A DNA stretch of 40,977 bases from Solirubrobacterales bacterium (GCA_030152805.1 JASLIG010000116.1:1-40977); one strand, 5' to 3'; shown: positions 9,134 through 18,765, counted from the first letter of the stretch. Made by a program: numbers and translations. The notes: a model not told the origin generated them from the letters alone.

Positions 9134-9756
9134 GCCTGGGCGGAGTGTCGTCAGCGGTGCTCGCGCTCGTTCTCTACGTCGTGTATCTGGGTCTTGTGGT
9201 TGGCGTTCGCATCCTGATTCAGCTTCGTCGCACTGGCTCTACCGGGGTTCACGGCCTCGGCGGTCGACTCGGCTCGACCGAGTGGATCGCCGGGGTGGGC
9301 TTTGTGCTTGCGTTTCTTATTGGCGCAGCGGCGCCGCTGTTTGCTCTGCTTGGAGTGGTCGAGCCGATCGCAGTGCTCGACACTGACGCCATTCAAATCT
9401 GTGGCCTTGGGCTGGCTCTGACAGGAATCGCGATGACCTTTTACGCCCAGATGGCGATGGGGGCAAGCTGGCGGGTCGGCGTAGACGATGGAGAGCGCAC
9501 GGAACTTGTGACGAGCGGACCTTTCGCGCTCGTTCGCCACCCGATCTTCGCCGCGGTTTTCCCAACGGCATTGGGCCTTGCCCTGCTTGTACCCAGTTGG
9601 ATTGCATTCGCTGGACTCGCGGTGCTTGTGATTGCCCTCGAGCTTCAGGTTCGGGTAGTCGAGGAGCCTTACTTGCTAAAAACGCACCCCAGTGCATATG
9701 CCGCCTATGCCGCTCACGTTGGGCGCTTTGCGCCCGGCATAGGGCGGATCAGGTGA
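9130..9756 (+). CDS. Membrane methyltransferase, ICMT/PEMT-like
   Basis: 208 residues with four to five hydrophobic helices. The C-terminal part carries the isoprenylcysteine carboxyl methyltransferase/PEMT pattern: GPFALVRHPIFAAVF (RHP motif), then VVEEPYLLKTHPSAYAAYAAHVGRFAPG (EE...Y..Y), which binds S-adenosylmethionine at the membrane. The bacterial substrate is unknown; small proteins of this type are often placed next to metal or stress regulators. It overlaps the CadC-like gene by 4 nt and so is probably induced by the same metal. Confidence 0.82.
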   Translation: MSLGGVSSAVLALVLYVVYLGLVVGVRILIQLRRTGSTGVHGLGGRLGSTEWIAGVGFVLAFLIGAAAPLFALLGVVEPIAVLDTDAIQICGLGLALTGIAMTFYAQMAMGASWRVGVDDGERTELVTSGPFALVRHPIFAAVFPTALGLALLVPSWIAFAGLAVLVIALELQVRVVEEPYLLKTHPSAYAAYAAHVGRFAPGIGRIR

Positions 9757-10201
9757 GGCAGAATCAAACCTGAGAAAGCCGTGGCTTCGGGGCGTGGGGA
9801 TGATGCAGGCGTGATGGCACAGCGCCATCAAACTGCTTCTAGCAAAATCGATCGGCCGTCGATGTTCAGAGCATTCCGTCGCCGATTCCGGAGCACACCA
9901 GGCCCCCAGGACACGATGACCAGGCTCGACCGCGCGGCGCTGGCGCTCGCCAAGCACGCGCCCGGGGCCACCGCCTCGTGTATCGCATTCGCCGCGCGTC
10001 CCGTCGCCCGCGGCCTCGGCACGGCGAGTAACCAGTCGCGGCATCGACCGGGAGCATCCGGTCGTCAGCAAGGAGATTCAGCGGAAGTTCTCGCCGGTCT
10101 ATACCTCGTGATGTGGTTCTTGCAGAGGCGGTTCAAAGCGCTGGCCGAGGCGTCACGCTGAAATTGCGGTTCCGCGGTCGCAGTTATGTATACCTGGACG
10201 G
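9757..10201. other. Intergenic region without a certain gene
   Basis: 445 bases. A forward open frame at 9781-10161 (126 codons) has an odd composition: a low-complexity basic start and a final segment YLVMWFLQRRFKALAEA. No ribosome-binding site was seen and no family recognised, so I do not call it. Reverse frames here are no better. It could be a decayed gene downstream of the methyltransferase. Confidence 0.4.
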
Positions 10202-10525
10202 GTGTCCATTCAAAGAAATGGTGCGTGTGTCGATAGTTGCGATGTGAACGGTCCTGAAATCGGGCAGAAAGAGCGGCGGGTCGAACGGGTTCAGTTCGAA
10301 ACCGACCGGCAGAGGATCGTCGGCGACGTGACGCTGCCGCCCGAGGGGTACCAGAGCCGGTTCTCCGATTCGCTCAACCGGCCGGACGTCACCTTCATTC
10401 CGCTGGTCAACGCGGAGGTGTCGTCGATCATGGGCGGCGACGTGGAGCACTTCGCGTTCCTCGTCCTCTGCAAGTCGCACGTGCGGATCGCCTTTCCGCT
10501 CGAGTCGGCCCAGCCGCAGGTCTGA
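10202..10525 (+). CDS. Small conserved-looking hypothetical protein
   Basis: 107 residues from a GTG at 10202; an in-frame GTG at 10244 may be the true start because the ordered part begins at ERRVERVQFETDRQRIVGDVTLPPEGY. The pattern (short strands, a Pro/Gly loop, then FIPLVNAEVSSIMGG and EHFAFLVLCKSHVRIAFP) looks like a small all-beta domain seen in related actinobacteria, from memory and not checked. It is transcribed away from the methyltransferase and converges with the small membrane protein gene 33 nt downstream. Confidence 0.65.
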   Translation: MSIQRNGACVDSCDVNGPEIGQKERRVERVQFETDRQRIVGDVTLPPEGYQSRFSDSLNRPDVTFIPLVNAEVSSIMGGDVEHFAFLVLCKSHVRIAFPLESAQPQV

Positions 10526-10557
10526 GCGCCAGCGGGGTCGTAAGGGCGCCGACCGGA

Positions 10558-10782
10558 TTACGCCGTTCTCGCCCGGCGCTCCCGGCTGCCCCTCGCGTAG
10601 GAGCCGAGGTCGATCACGAAGGCCAGGATCACGATGAACCACTCGAAGCCGTTGACTCGGTCCGATGAGCTCCACATCGCCGCGTAGGCGAGCGTCGTCC
10701 AGGGCAGCAGGAAGAAGCCGAGCAAGGGCACGAACCAGCTGTCGAAGGCGCGGCTGAGCAGGTCGGTGAACAGCCAGAGCAC
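10558..10782 (-). CDS. Small multi-pass membrane protein
   Basis: At least 74 residues with two or three hydrophobic helices (WFVPLLGFFLLPWTTLAYAAMW, then EWFIVILAFVIDLGSY) and a basic C-terminal tail. The only canonical in-frame start is the GTG at 10782, yet the frame stays open and strongly hydrophobic for about 20 codons upstream (IGCLVILFALISPRLALF), which looks like a first transmembrane helix. The true start may be a non-canonical codon such as the ATC near 10830, or the gene may have lost its start. It lies divergently from msrA. No function recognised. Confidence 0.6.
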   Translation of the reverse strand: MLWLFTDLLSRAFDSWFVPLLGFFLLPWTTLAYAAMWSSSDRVNGFEWFIVILAFVIDLGSYARGSRERRARTA

Positions 10783-10858
10783 GAACAGCGCCAGGCGCGG
10801 CGAGATCAGGGCGAAGAGGATGACGAGGCAGCCGATCCGGCCAAGCTACCCTGTTTGC

Positions 10859-11509
<651 letters not shown>

Positions 11510-11609
11510 CTGGCACCGGGTGTAACGCCTAATCCGTCTAATGCCCGGACAACGCGTTGCACCGGCAGGGGGGCTGCTCGCCCGGCGTGGCGAATAGCAT
11601 CCCGCGCCG

Positions 11610-13772
11610 GTGACCCCCTCCCTCGGCTCTTACATCGGCGGCTGCTTTGCCGTGATCGGCATCGTCAGCGCGGTCGGCCTTGGCGGCTACTGGCTGCGGC
11701 GATGGGTCGTGCCGGAATTCTCCGGGGCGTTGGCGCGGCTGGCCGATGCCACGTTCGCCGTCGGGCTGCTGGTGCTCGCGCTGGAGCTGCTGGGTACGCT
11801 GAGCCTCCTGCGCACGGGCTGGATCGTCCTCGTCTGCATCGGCGTCGGCCTGCTCGCCGCCTGGCTCGGCTGGTCGAGGGCACCGGCCGAGGACCGCGAA
11901 ATCAGCGCTCCGCAGGTGCAGAACGTCGCCCTGCTGATCGCGCTCGCCGTCGCCTCCTTCACGGTCGCCGAGTGGACCTTCCCCTCGCAGCTCAGCCTCG
12001 ACCAGGGCATGTTCGGCGGCGACACGACCTGGTACCACATGCCCTTCGCAGCGCGGTTCGCGCAGGAACATTCGATCGTCCACCTGCACTTCACCGATCC
12101 GCTGCGGCTCGCCGCCTGGTTCTATCCCCAGAGCTCGGAGCTGGTTCACGGCTCGGCGATCGCGCTCTTCAAGAGCGATTGGCTCTCGCCGCTGATCAAC
12201 CTCTTCTGGCTGGCGATTGCCCTGCTCGCCGCCTTCTGCATCGGCCGGCCCTACAAGGTGGGGCCGGCGACGCTGGTCGCCGGGGCGATCGTGCTCGACG
12301 CCGGCGTGATGATCGAGACGCAGCCCGGCGAGGGGCGCAACGACATTATGGGCCTGGCCTTCTTGCTCGCCTTCGCCGCCTTCCTGATCAATGCCCACCA
12401 GCGCCGGGCGCCGAAGGAGGGAGCGGTGCAGGACGCGCCCGAGCAGGGGGCGCCGCTGCTCGACAGGGGCCCGCTCGTGGTGGCGGGGGTCGCCGCCGGC
12501 CTCGCGATCTCGGTCAAGTTCACCTTCCTGATCCCGGTCGTGGCGATCGGGGTCGGCGTGATCGCCTTCAGCGGGCGCGGCCGGCGCCTCACCACCGCCT
12601 GGGTGCTCGGGCTCTCGACCTTCGTGGTCGGCGGGTACTGGTACCTGCGGGCGGCGATCAAGACCGGCGGCAACCCGATCCCGACCACCGGATTCGGGCC
12701 CCTGCACCTGCCCCAGCCCGACCAGATGCCGCTCGACCCACGGCCGCGCTTCGCCGTCGCCCACTACCTCAGTGAGCCGACGATCTACCGCAAGTGGTTC
12801 TTCCCGCAGCTCGACAACGCCTTCGGGCCGCTCTGGCCGCTGATCCTGATCGTCGCCGTAGCCGCTGCGGTCTACATCGCCTGGCGCTCGCGCAACATCA
12901 TCCTGCGTGTGGTCGCGGCGGCGGCGCTGGCCACGGCGCTGGTCTACATCTTCACGCCGCTGACCGCAGCCGGCCAGGAGGGCTCGCCGACGGGCTTCTT
13001 CACCAACACCCGCTACCTGGTGCCGGGATTGGTCCTGGCGATGGTGCTGGTGCCGATCGCGCGCCCCCTGCGCGCCCCCGATCGCCGCGCCTGGCAGACC
13101 CTGCTCTTCCTCACTGCCGTCTACGCGATCACGGTGCTGACAACGCCGCGCTGGTACCCGGGTTTCATCGTCGGCACGGTCTTCCTCACCCTGGCGCTGG
13201 TCTGGGCGCCGGCGGGGCTGGGGATGGCGCGCTCGCGGCGGCTGATCAGCCGAGGCGCTGTGGTGCTTGCGGGCGCCGCCGTGGTCCTGCTCGCCGTGGT
13301 GCTCGGCCGCGCCCAGGAGGTCCAGTACTACGAGCACCACTACACCCGCACGACGCTCTTCCTCCAGGACGGCGGCCCGCGCGACGCGTTCGCCTTCGCC
13401 CATAATCAGCACGACAAGCGGATTGGCATCGCCGGCTCGGGGGAGATCTTCTTCGGCCAGTACGGCTTCTACGGCAAGAACCTGGACAACGACGTCCAGT
13501 ACATCGGCGTGCCAGGGCCGGACGGGACCTACCGCCTGGCGACCAGCTGCCGCCAGTTCCGCCGCCGCATCAACGCCGGCGACTACGACTACGTGATCCT
13601 CAGCCAGTACACGCAGGACGCCGCCGACTCGCCGTACTGGTACCCGATCTACGCCTGGGTCAAAGACGACCCGGCGCTGGAACAGGTGATCGAAGAGCCC
13701 GACGTCACGCCCGAGCCAGACTGGGTCTTCCGCGTCAAGGGCAGGCTCAACCCGGCTGGCTGCTCTCGCTGA
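11610..13772 (+). CDS. Polytopic membrane protein, GT-C glycosyltransferase-like
   Basis: 720 residues with about 12 hydrophobic helices. An acidic loop GMFGGDTTWYHMPFAARFAQEHS after the early helices resembles the catalytic Asp loop of GT-C glycosyltransferases, which use polyprenyl-phosphate sugars on the outer face of the membrane. The last 150 residues are soluble and extracellular-like (HNQHDKRIGIAGSGEIFFGQYGFYGKNLDNDVQYIG), a layout seen in ArnT/PMT-like proteins. GTG start at 11610. It overlaps the convergent SRPBCC gene by 26 nt. The exact sugar and acceptor are unknown. Confidence 0.75.
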   Translation: MTPSLGSYIGGCFAVIGIVSAVGLGGYWLRRWVVPEFSGALARLADATFAVGLLVLALELLGTLSLLRTGWIVLVCIGVGLLAAWLGWSRAPAEDREISAPQVQNVALLIALAVASFTVAEWTFPSQLSLDQGMFGGDTTWYHMPFAARFAQEHSIVHLHFTDPLRLAAWFYPQSSELVHGSAIALFKSDWLSPLINLFWLAIALLAAFCIGRPYKVGPATLVAGAIVLDAGVMIETQPGEGRNDIMGLAFLLAFAAFLINAHQRRAPKEGAVQDAPEQGAPLLDRGPLVVAGVAAGLAISVKFTFLIPVVAIGVGVIAFSGRGRRLTTAWVLGLSTFVVGGYWYLRAAIKTGGNPIPTTGFGPLHLPQPDQMPLDPRPRFAVAHYLSEPTIYRKWFFPQLDNAFGPLWPLILIVAVAAAVYIAWRSRNIILRVVAAAALATALVYIFTPLTAAGQEGSPTGFFTNTRYLVPGLVLAMVLVPIARPLRAPDRRAWQTLLFLTAVYAITVLTTPRWYPGFIVGTVFLTLALVWAPAGLGMARSRRLISRGAVVLAGAAVVLLAVVLGRAQEVQYYEHHYTRTTLFLQDGGPRDAFAFAHNQHDKRIGIAGSGEIFFGQYGFYGKNLDNDVQYIGVPGPDGTYRLATSCRQFRRRINAGDYDYVILSQYTQDAADSPYWYPIYAWVKDDPALEQVIEEPDVTPEPDWVFRVKGRLNPAGCSR

Positions 13773-14205
13773 AACGCTTCAGCTTCTCGGGCATGCTCTC
13801 GACCAGCTGGCCGCGCAGCAGGCCCACCAGGGGGCCGCGGATCAGCATTCCCAGCGTCCTGCCGAGGTCGACCTCGAGCCGGTAGGTCGCGCGGGTTCGC
13901 CCCTCGCCGAGGTCCTCGAACTCCCAGCTGCCCTCGACCGACTTCAGGTCGCCGTCCTCTTGAACCCATGAGATGCGGTTTGGCGCCTCGTAGCTGAAGC
14001 GGATGTCCGAGCCGAGGCGGCGCACCTTGGCGTCGGTCTCCATGTGGACCAGGACTTGATCGCCGCTGCCCTCACGCTCGAGGCATTCGGCGGCCTTGAT
14101 CTCCGGTTGCCAGCGGGGCGAGCCCTCGACGTCGGCGGCTATCTCGTAGACCGCGGCGATCGGCGCCTCGATCTCGATGCTGGCGGAGCCGCCGACCGTG
14201 CTCAT
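13747..14205 (-). CDS. SRPBCC-family (polyketide cyclase/START-like) protein
   Basis: 152 residues. The N-terminus GGSASIEIEAPIAAVYEIAADVEGSPRWQPEIKAAECLEREG is the SRPBCC/START helix-grip pattern that forms a hydrophobic ligand cavity. The middle part (RISWVQEDGDLKSVEGSWEFEDLGEGRTRATYRLEVDLG) matches polyketide cyclase/dehydrase-like proteins. ATG at 14205. It follows the alpha/beta hydrolase gene by 8 nt on the same strand, suggesting an operon. The ligand is unknown. Confidence 0.85.
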   Translation of the reverse strand: MSTVGGSASIEIEAPIAAVYEIAADVEGSPRWQPEIKAAECLEREGSGDQVLVHMETDAKVRRLGSDIRFSYEAPNRISWVQEDGDLKSVEGSWEFEDLGEGRTRATYRLEVDLGRTLGMLIRGPLVGLLRGQLVESMPEKLKRFSESSQPG

Positions 14206-14213
14206 CGCTCAGC

Positions 14214-15017
14214 TCAGACCGGCGTCAGGGCGTGCTCGCGGATCAGTTCGGCCGAGCGCTGGGGCTGCTCCCACCAGAACATGTGACCGACGTCCTCGAG
14301 GGTCTCGAGGCGGGCGTCGGGGATCAGCGCCGCGATCTGCTCGCCGTTGGAGTAGCGCAGCAGGCGGTCGGCGTCGCCGTGGACGATCAGCGTGGGAAGG
14401 TCGATCTGGCCGAGGCGCTCGTGCGTGTCGTGCTTACCGCAGGCGCGCATCTGCTGCATGATCACCGGCTGGGGTGAGGGGAGCCCCTCCGCCATCTCGA
14501 CGAAGGGCCCGTAGCGCGACTCCTCGGCGCGGAAGCCCGAAGAGAGGTTGATCTCCCACATCGCCCGGAAGACCTGGTTGCGCTCGCCCGAAGCGTACGC
14601 GGCGACGAGCATCTGCAGGTCCTCGGGCGCCATCAGCGTGCCGTCGGCCCCGCCGCAGTAGCTGGCGCCGATCGTCAGCGTGCGGATCCGCTCCGGGTGG
14701 GCGAGCGCCAGCTCCTGGGCGATCATGCCGCCCATCGAGATGCCGACGACGTGGGCGCTCTCCAGTTCGAGTGCGTCGAGCAGGCCGAGCGTGTCGGCGG
14801 CCATGTCGGCGGTTGTGAAGGGCAGCTCGGCCTCGCCAGAGAGGCCCATGCCGCGGTTATCGAAGACGATCGCGTCGAAGCTGCTCTCGATCTCGTCGAG
14901 GAAGGGCCGCCCCCAGGCGAGGTGCGTGGCGCTCATCCCCTGGATCAGCAACATCGGCTCGCCCTCTCCGGCACGCAGGTAGTTCAGCTCCGTCCCCGAT
15001 GCATCTACGCTAGGCAT
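14214..15017 (-). CDS. Alpha/beta-fold hydrolase
   Basis: 267-residue alpha/beta hydrolase. Nucleophile Ser94 in VVGISMGGMIAQ, Asp in VHGDADRLLRY, His in DVGHMFWWEQP near the C-terminus, and the oxyanion region LLIQGMSATHLAW form a complete catalytic set. It resembles 3-oxoadipate enol-lactonase and related esterases, but no aromatic degradation genes are nearby, so the substrate is open. ATG at 15017. It is probably co-transcribed with the SRPBCC gene; the 156-nt gap to the forward secreted protein should hold both promoters. Confidence 0.9.
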   Translation of the reverse strand: MPSVDASGTELNYLRAGEGEPMLLIQGMSATHLAWGRPFLDEIESSFDAIVFDNRGMGLSGEAELPFTTADMAADTLGLLDALELESAHVVGISMGGMIAQELALAHPERIRTLTIGASYCGGADGTLMAPEDLQMLVAAYASGERNQVFRAMWEINLSSGFRAEESRYGPFVEMAEGLPSPQPVIMQQMRACGKHDTHERLGQIDLPTLIVHGDADRLLRYSNGEQIAALIPDARLETLEDVGHMFWWEQPQRSAELIREHALTPV

Positions 15018-15173
15018 CTCGACTTCGATCCTACGCCAAGCCTCGATCGTCAGTGCGTTTTCGGCCGAATTTGGGCTTGTCAGCGGGGCCAGCCGGTCTA
15101 TAGGGTGTCGCTCGCTGACCAGTCGAGCAAATTTCAGCCCGATGCGAACTTCGGCTGAAGGACGGAGGCGAGG

Positions 15174-16124
15174 GTGACTTCAGGAGTGGGCAGGGCGAGG
15201 CGCGGTGGCCCGGACCGGGTCAGGGTTGGTGCGGCGCTGGCCGTTGCGACGATCGTTGCGCTGGGATCGGTACCGTCCGCCGTGGCCTTCGAAGGCGGCG
15301 GTCGCAAGCCGAGCGAAGCGCCGTTGATCGCCGTGGGTCAGCACAATATGGCCCAGCTCACCAACCACGCAGACGACGCCAACTTCGGCGGCCAAACGCA
15401 GGTGGCGCTGTGGCGCCTGCCTCCCCTGAGCGCCCGCGACGTGATCTACGTCGACTGGCACAGCATTCCCTCGACGAAATCCCCCGGCCATTTCCCCGTC
15501 TGCCTGACGTTCGCGCAGGGCGTCGACGACTACAGCTGGGGAACTCGCTTCGACGAAGCGACGGGTTATGCGTGCGAAGGGAGCCGCGCCCCGGTGTACA
15601 CGCTGTCGGGCAGCGGGACGGCTCGCACCGCGATCACGATCCCGGAAACCAGCGCCAACTCGTCCTATCTCGAGTTCTACACGCCGGCCGAAGAGACGAA
15701 CCCCGCGAGGTTCGAAGTCTTTCCCTACGACTTCACGCTCGAGCCCCCGTTGCACTACCTCAGCCTGGCGATACAGGAAATGAAACGGGTGAAGCCCACG
15801 GGCGTTATTCGCGCCACCGCCACGCTCGCCAACGGTCTGCCAGCTCCCGATGGACTCGCGTTCTCGCTTGCCGTGACCTGGCCCAAGGGGAGCGCGAGCT
15901 ACACCGGTGTGAGCAGCGGTGGCGTGGTCGGCTTTCAACTGGCGCTGCCGACGACGGCTTATGGCGAACGGGCGACCTTCGTCGCCTCTCACCCGGCGGA
16001 CGGCACCTATATTGGGGTGTCGAGCAGGTTGAGGATCAACGTGGTCAAACCACCGAAGCCGCGGCACCGCCACCGTCATCACCGACATCATCGGCACCAC
16101 CACCATCGCCACCACCATCGGTGA
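15174..16124 (+). CDS. Secreted protein with a His/Arg-rich C-terminal tail
   Basis: 316 residues from a GTG. A twin-basic N-region and hydrophobic core (VGAALAVATIVALGSVPSAVA, cleaved near residue 40) form a signal peptide. The mature part, about 245 residues, is beta-rich with two Cys (VCLTFAQG and YACEGS) and no recognised family. The last 25 residues alternate His and Arg almost exclusively, ending HHHHRHHHR, which suggests metal binding or binding to acidic surface polymers. The tail is encoded by a CAC/CAT-rich simple repeat. It points at tRNA-Arg and at a convergent secreted protein that also ends in a basic His-rich tail. Confidence 0.82.
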   Translation: MTSGVGRARRGGPDRVRVGAALAVATIVALGSVPSAVAFEGGGRKPSEAPLIAVGQHNMAQLTNHADDANFGGQTQVALWRLPPLSARDVIYVDWHSIPSTKSPGHFPVCLTFAQGVDDYSWGTRFDEATGYACEGSRAPVYTLSGSGTARTAITIPETSANSSYLEFYTPAEETNPARFEVFPYDFTLEPPLHYLSLAIQEMKRVKPTGVIRATATLANGLPAPDGLAFSLAVTWPKGSASYTGVSSGGVVGFQLALPTTAYGERATFVASHPADGTYIGVSSRLRINVVKPPKPRHRHRHHRHHRHHHHRHHHR

Positions 16125-16161
16125 TCGGGATCGTGCGGAGATAGGCTGGAGAGCGGAATCC

Positions 16162-16234
16162 GCCCCAGTAGCTCAGTGGACAGAGCACCGGCCTTCTAAG
16201 CCGATGGTCGCTGGTTCGAATCCAGCCTGGGGCG
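16162..16234 (+). tRNA. tRNA-Arg(TCT)
   Basis: Acceptor GCCCCAG (16162-16168) pairs with CTGGGGC (16227-16233), G16234 is the discriminator, and no CCA is encoded. The anticodon loop CTTCTAA gives anticodon TCT; the anticodon stem has one C-A mismatch at its outer pair. The T-arm reads CTGGTTCGAATCCAG. It lies between two convergent secreted-protein genes, only 4 nt from the end of the reverse one. Confidence 0.96.
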
Positions 16235-16238
16235 CTGG

Positions 16239-18665
16239 CTAGCGGTGTTTGTGCTTGTGGTGCTTCTTCGGCTTGCCGCAGCGCGGCTTGCCGGGCGTCC
16301 TGCCCGTGCGCCGTCCCCTGCGGCACTTGTGGCGCGGCGGCTGGGCGGTTGGGGAGGTGGTGGTTGGGCCCTGGGGTGACGAGACGGGGACCGCGCCGGG
16401 CGTGGGGGGTGATCCGTTCCCCTGGGCCGCGGCGACCTCGGCGGCCGAGAAGTTGAGATTCTCGCCCGGGGTCGTTGGGCCGGAGAAGAGCGTGGCGGTG
16501 TCGAGCGAACCGCCGTCTTCGAAGGAGAGCGTAACCTCGGCGTTGCCAGCGCCGTTCGCCACGGCACTGACCGCCCCTTGCCGGCTCAGGGCGAGCGAGC
16601 TCGCCCCCGTGCTCTCGACCTTCAGGTCGCTCCTTCCCACGAGCAGGTCGGCGGGGGCTCCGGTGGCGCCGATCGAGCCCTGCTCGGCGTCGTCGGCGAC
16701 CTGCACGGGTCCGGAGGCCTCGAGGGCCATGTACGTTTCGGCGCCCCGGACGTCGAGGCCGGGATGGGCGCCGGCGATTTCGAGCGAGCCGCCCTCCGTG
16801 TCATACAGGAGCGATTCGCCAGCGTATTCGAGCGAGCCGGACGCCGTGAGTTGGCCGATGGGTTCGTCGCCGTTTTCGTCGATTGCGCTGGACGCGACCG
16901 TTTCAGGGCCGACGTCGACGATCGATCTCCCCTGGCCGGGATAGAGGTGGAGGCCGCTGGGCGTGTACAGGGGCAGGACCTCGATGTTGCCGAGCGAGTA
17001 GCCGGATGCTCCTCCCAGCGAGTAGGTGCTCCCGAAGTACCTGTAGCCGTTGTTGGTCGGATACGGCGCCTCGAGGTAGTTCCAGGTGCCGTTGGAATTC
17101 ACCGTTATGTAGTGTGGTTCCCCGGGGAAGTTGTTGTCCCAGACGTCTATTTTCAGTCCGCCGCCAGCGATCGTCTCGAAGCTGTAGGCGAGCACCTCAT
17201 GTCCGTAGCTGCGTGAATCTCGTGCGAGCAGCGAGATCATCGCGAAGTTGGTGTCGGCGGGCCCCGAGAGGCTGCCGTAGAGGTCGTCGCCATCCCCCAT
17301 CACGCTTTCGAGCTGCTGCCGCAGCGCTTTCACGCCGGTCGAGGCGTTGGCGAAGGCGTGCGCCTGCGCTGCGAAGCTGCTCTGCGCCTCGCGGGCGAAC
17401 TGGGTGACGAAGTCGGCCGCGTCGAGCTGCAGGAACTGCTTGTTGTAGTTGGAGGACTCGCCGGTGTGCGGTTCGGGCAGGAGGGTGCTGGCCGAGGGTC
17501 CGCTGCCGACGTTCCAGGTGGCGTCGCCGCGACTCTGGCTGGGGGAAAACAGTGCCTCCGAGCCGTCGGCGAACCGCCCGCCGCTGAGTGCGAGGCCATA
17601 GCAGGTGCCTCCCAACATCGAGCGCCAGAGAACCCCGAGCGGCCCGATGCCGATCGCTGCTTCGATTTCCTCCTGCAGGGTGCCGGGCAAGAAGCCGCTC
17701 AGAATCCGGTGGTAGCTCCAGTCCGAGAAGGTCGTGGCGAGCCTCGAGGGCAGCAGGATGTCGGATGGGTGGAGCCCCGCGCCGCTCGCGTATTCACCCA
17801 TGCCCCGGTTCTGGAACGAGTAGCCATACCCCTGCGCCGGCCAGGGGCGCGAGAACCGGTTTCCTTCTCCGCAAAGATTCTGAGCAAGGACGCCGTTGTC
17901 GTCGAAGAAGTAGCCGAGATCGGAGAAGTCGGACAGCACATTCGAGTCTCCGAGCAGTACGAACGCCCCCTGCCCGAGGGCCTGCGAGGCAATGAATGGA
18001 GTCCCTTCCCCGGTGCGGGCGATCGTGTGAGCCGTGCCCGAAACGTCGATCCCGGCCGTGGCGGCATAGGAAAGCGAGGTGAGACCGCTCGCGTACGGTG
18101 AGTCGCCGAAGTCGGTGGTCTGGTGAAAGCCGGAGTCGAGGGCGTTTTCCTGAAGCGCCAGACCGGCGCCGAGCGATGACGCCAGGTTGTTCAAGTTGAC
18201 GTTCGCTTCCGTGTCATATCCGGAGTACTCGCCGATGCCGACGACAACCCCGCCGCCTTCGATGTAGCTCTTGAGCACTGTGGTCTGCCCGCCGTCGAAC
18301 GGTTCCGCGTTGAGCTGGAGCAGGACGCACGAGTTGCCCGAGAGGTTGAACGGCAGCGCCGACGCCGTTTCGACGCTGCGGTCCGTGGCTTCTTCAAGGT
18401 AGCTGTACGTCGCGTTGCCGCCGTTGTCGGGCGAGGATTCGTTGCCGGTGTAAAGGAGAACCGATCCTTCGCGGGTGTTAACCGCGCGGCCGCCGCCCCC
18501 CGAGTAGCGCTGTTCGATGCGCGACAGCGAAGCGTGACGTTGGGTCTGGGCGGCCCCCGCGTTTCCAGGCGCGGCGCTGGGGTCGGGCAGTGTGTCGGCC
18601 GCGGCCATCGGCGCACCCGCGAGCACGAGGGCAAGAGCCAGCCAGAGGATCGCCTTCGGAGTCAT
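16239..18665 (-). CDS. Large secreted protein, possible papain-like cysteine peptidase
   Basis: 808 residues from the ATG at 18665 (a GTG 9 nt upstream is possible). Signal peptide MTPKAILWLALALVLAGAPMA. Residues about 60-270 resemble a Rossmann/GATase-like DUF4350 domain (GGGVVVGIGEYSG, then GQGAFVLLGDSNVLSDF). A second region has GGTCYGLAL (Cys355), GHEVLAYSF (His489) and VWDNNFPGE (Asn near 511), the Cys-His-Asn order and spacing of papain-like peptidases. A beta-rich region follows, then a Pro/Thr linker and a basic tail (GKPKKHHKHKHR) with a Cys pair. Activity is inferred from motif order only. Confidence 0.78.
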   Translation of the reverse strand: MTPKAILWLALALVLAGAPMAAADTLPDPSAAPGNAGAAQTQRHASLSRIEQRYSGGGGRAVNTREGSVLLYTGNESSPDNGGNATYSYLEEATDRSVETASALPFNLSGNSCVLLQLNAEPFDGGQTTVLKSYIEGGGVVVGIGEYSGYDTEANVNLNNLASSLGAGLALQENALDSGFHQTTDFGDSPYASGLTSLSYAATAGIDVSGTAHTIARTGEGTPFIASQALGQGAFVLLGDSNVLSDFSDLGYFFDDNGVLAQNLCGEGNRFSRPWPAQGYGYSFQNRGMGEYASGAGLHPSDILLPSRLATTFSDWSYHRILSGFLPGTLQEEIEAAIGIGPLGVLWRSMLGGTCYGLALSGGRFADGSEALFSPSQSRGDATWNVGSGPSASTLLPEPHTGESSNYNKQFLQLDAADFVTQFAREAQSSFAAQAHAFANASTGVKALRQQLESVMGDGDDLYGSLSGPADTNFAMISLLARDSRSYGHEVLAYSFETIAGGGLKIDVWDNNFPGEPHYITVNSNGTWNYLEAPYPTNNGYRYFGSTYSLGGASGYSLGNIEVLPLYTPSGLHLYPGQGRSIVDVGPETVASSAIDENGDEPIGQLTASGSLEYAGESLLYDTEGGSLEIAGAHPGLDVRGAETYMALEASGPVQVADDAEQGSIGATGAPADLLVGRSDLKVESTGASSLALSRQGAVSAVANGAGNAEVTLSFEDGGSLDTATLFSGPTTPGENLNFSAAEVAAAQGNGSPPTPGAVPVSSPQGPTTTSPTAQPPRHKCRRGRRTGRTPGKPRCGKPKKHHKHKHR

Positions 18666-18765
18666 GCACCGCACAAACTAAATGACTTTCAATTAGTCAG
18701 GGTGCTGTGACAGTACTTCTGTTCTTTTTTCATTCTCTCCTCGCTATGGGCTTAAATGGGGCCCC

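Noticed and set aside
9781..10161. 126-codon forward frame
   Set aside because: No ribosome-binding site, odd composition and no family; kept only as a remark on the intergenic region.
11538..13412. 624-codon reverse open frame
   Set aside because: It is antisense to the polytopic membrane gene, dominated by Arg/Glu/Gly/Asp, and has no domain; typical high-GC shadow.
15180..16118. 312-codon reverse open frame
   Set aside because: Antisense to the secreted protein with signal peptide; no motif.
16058..16124. CAC/CAT repeat taken as a CRISPR or satellite
   Set aside because: It is an in-frame His/Arg coding repeat with no spacer structure. No CRISPR array was seen in the window.
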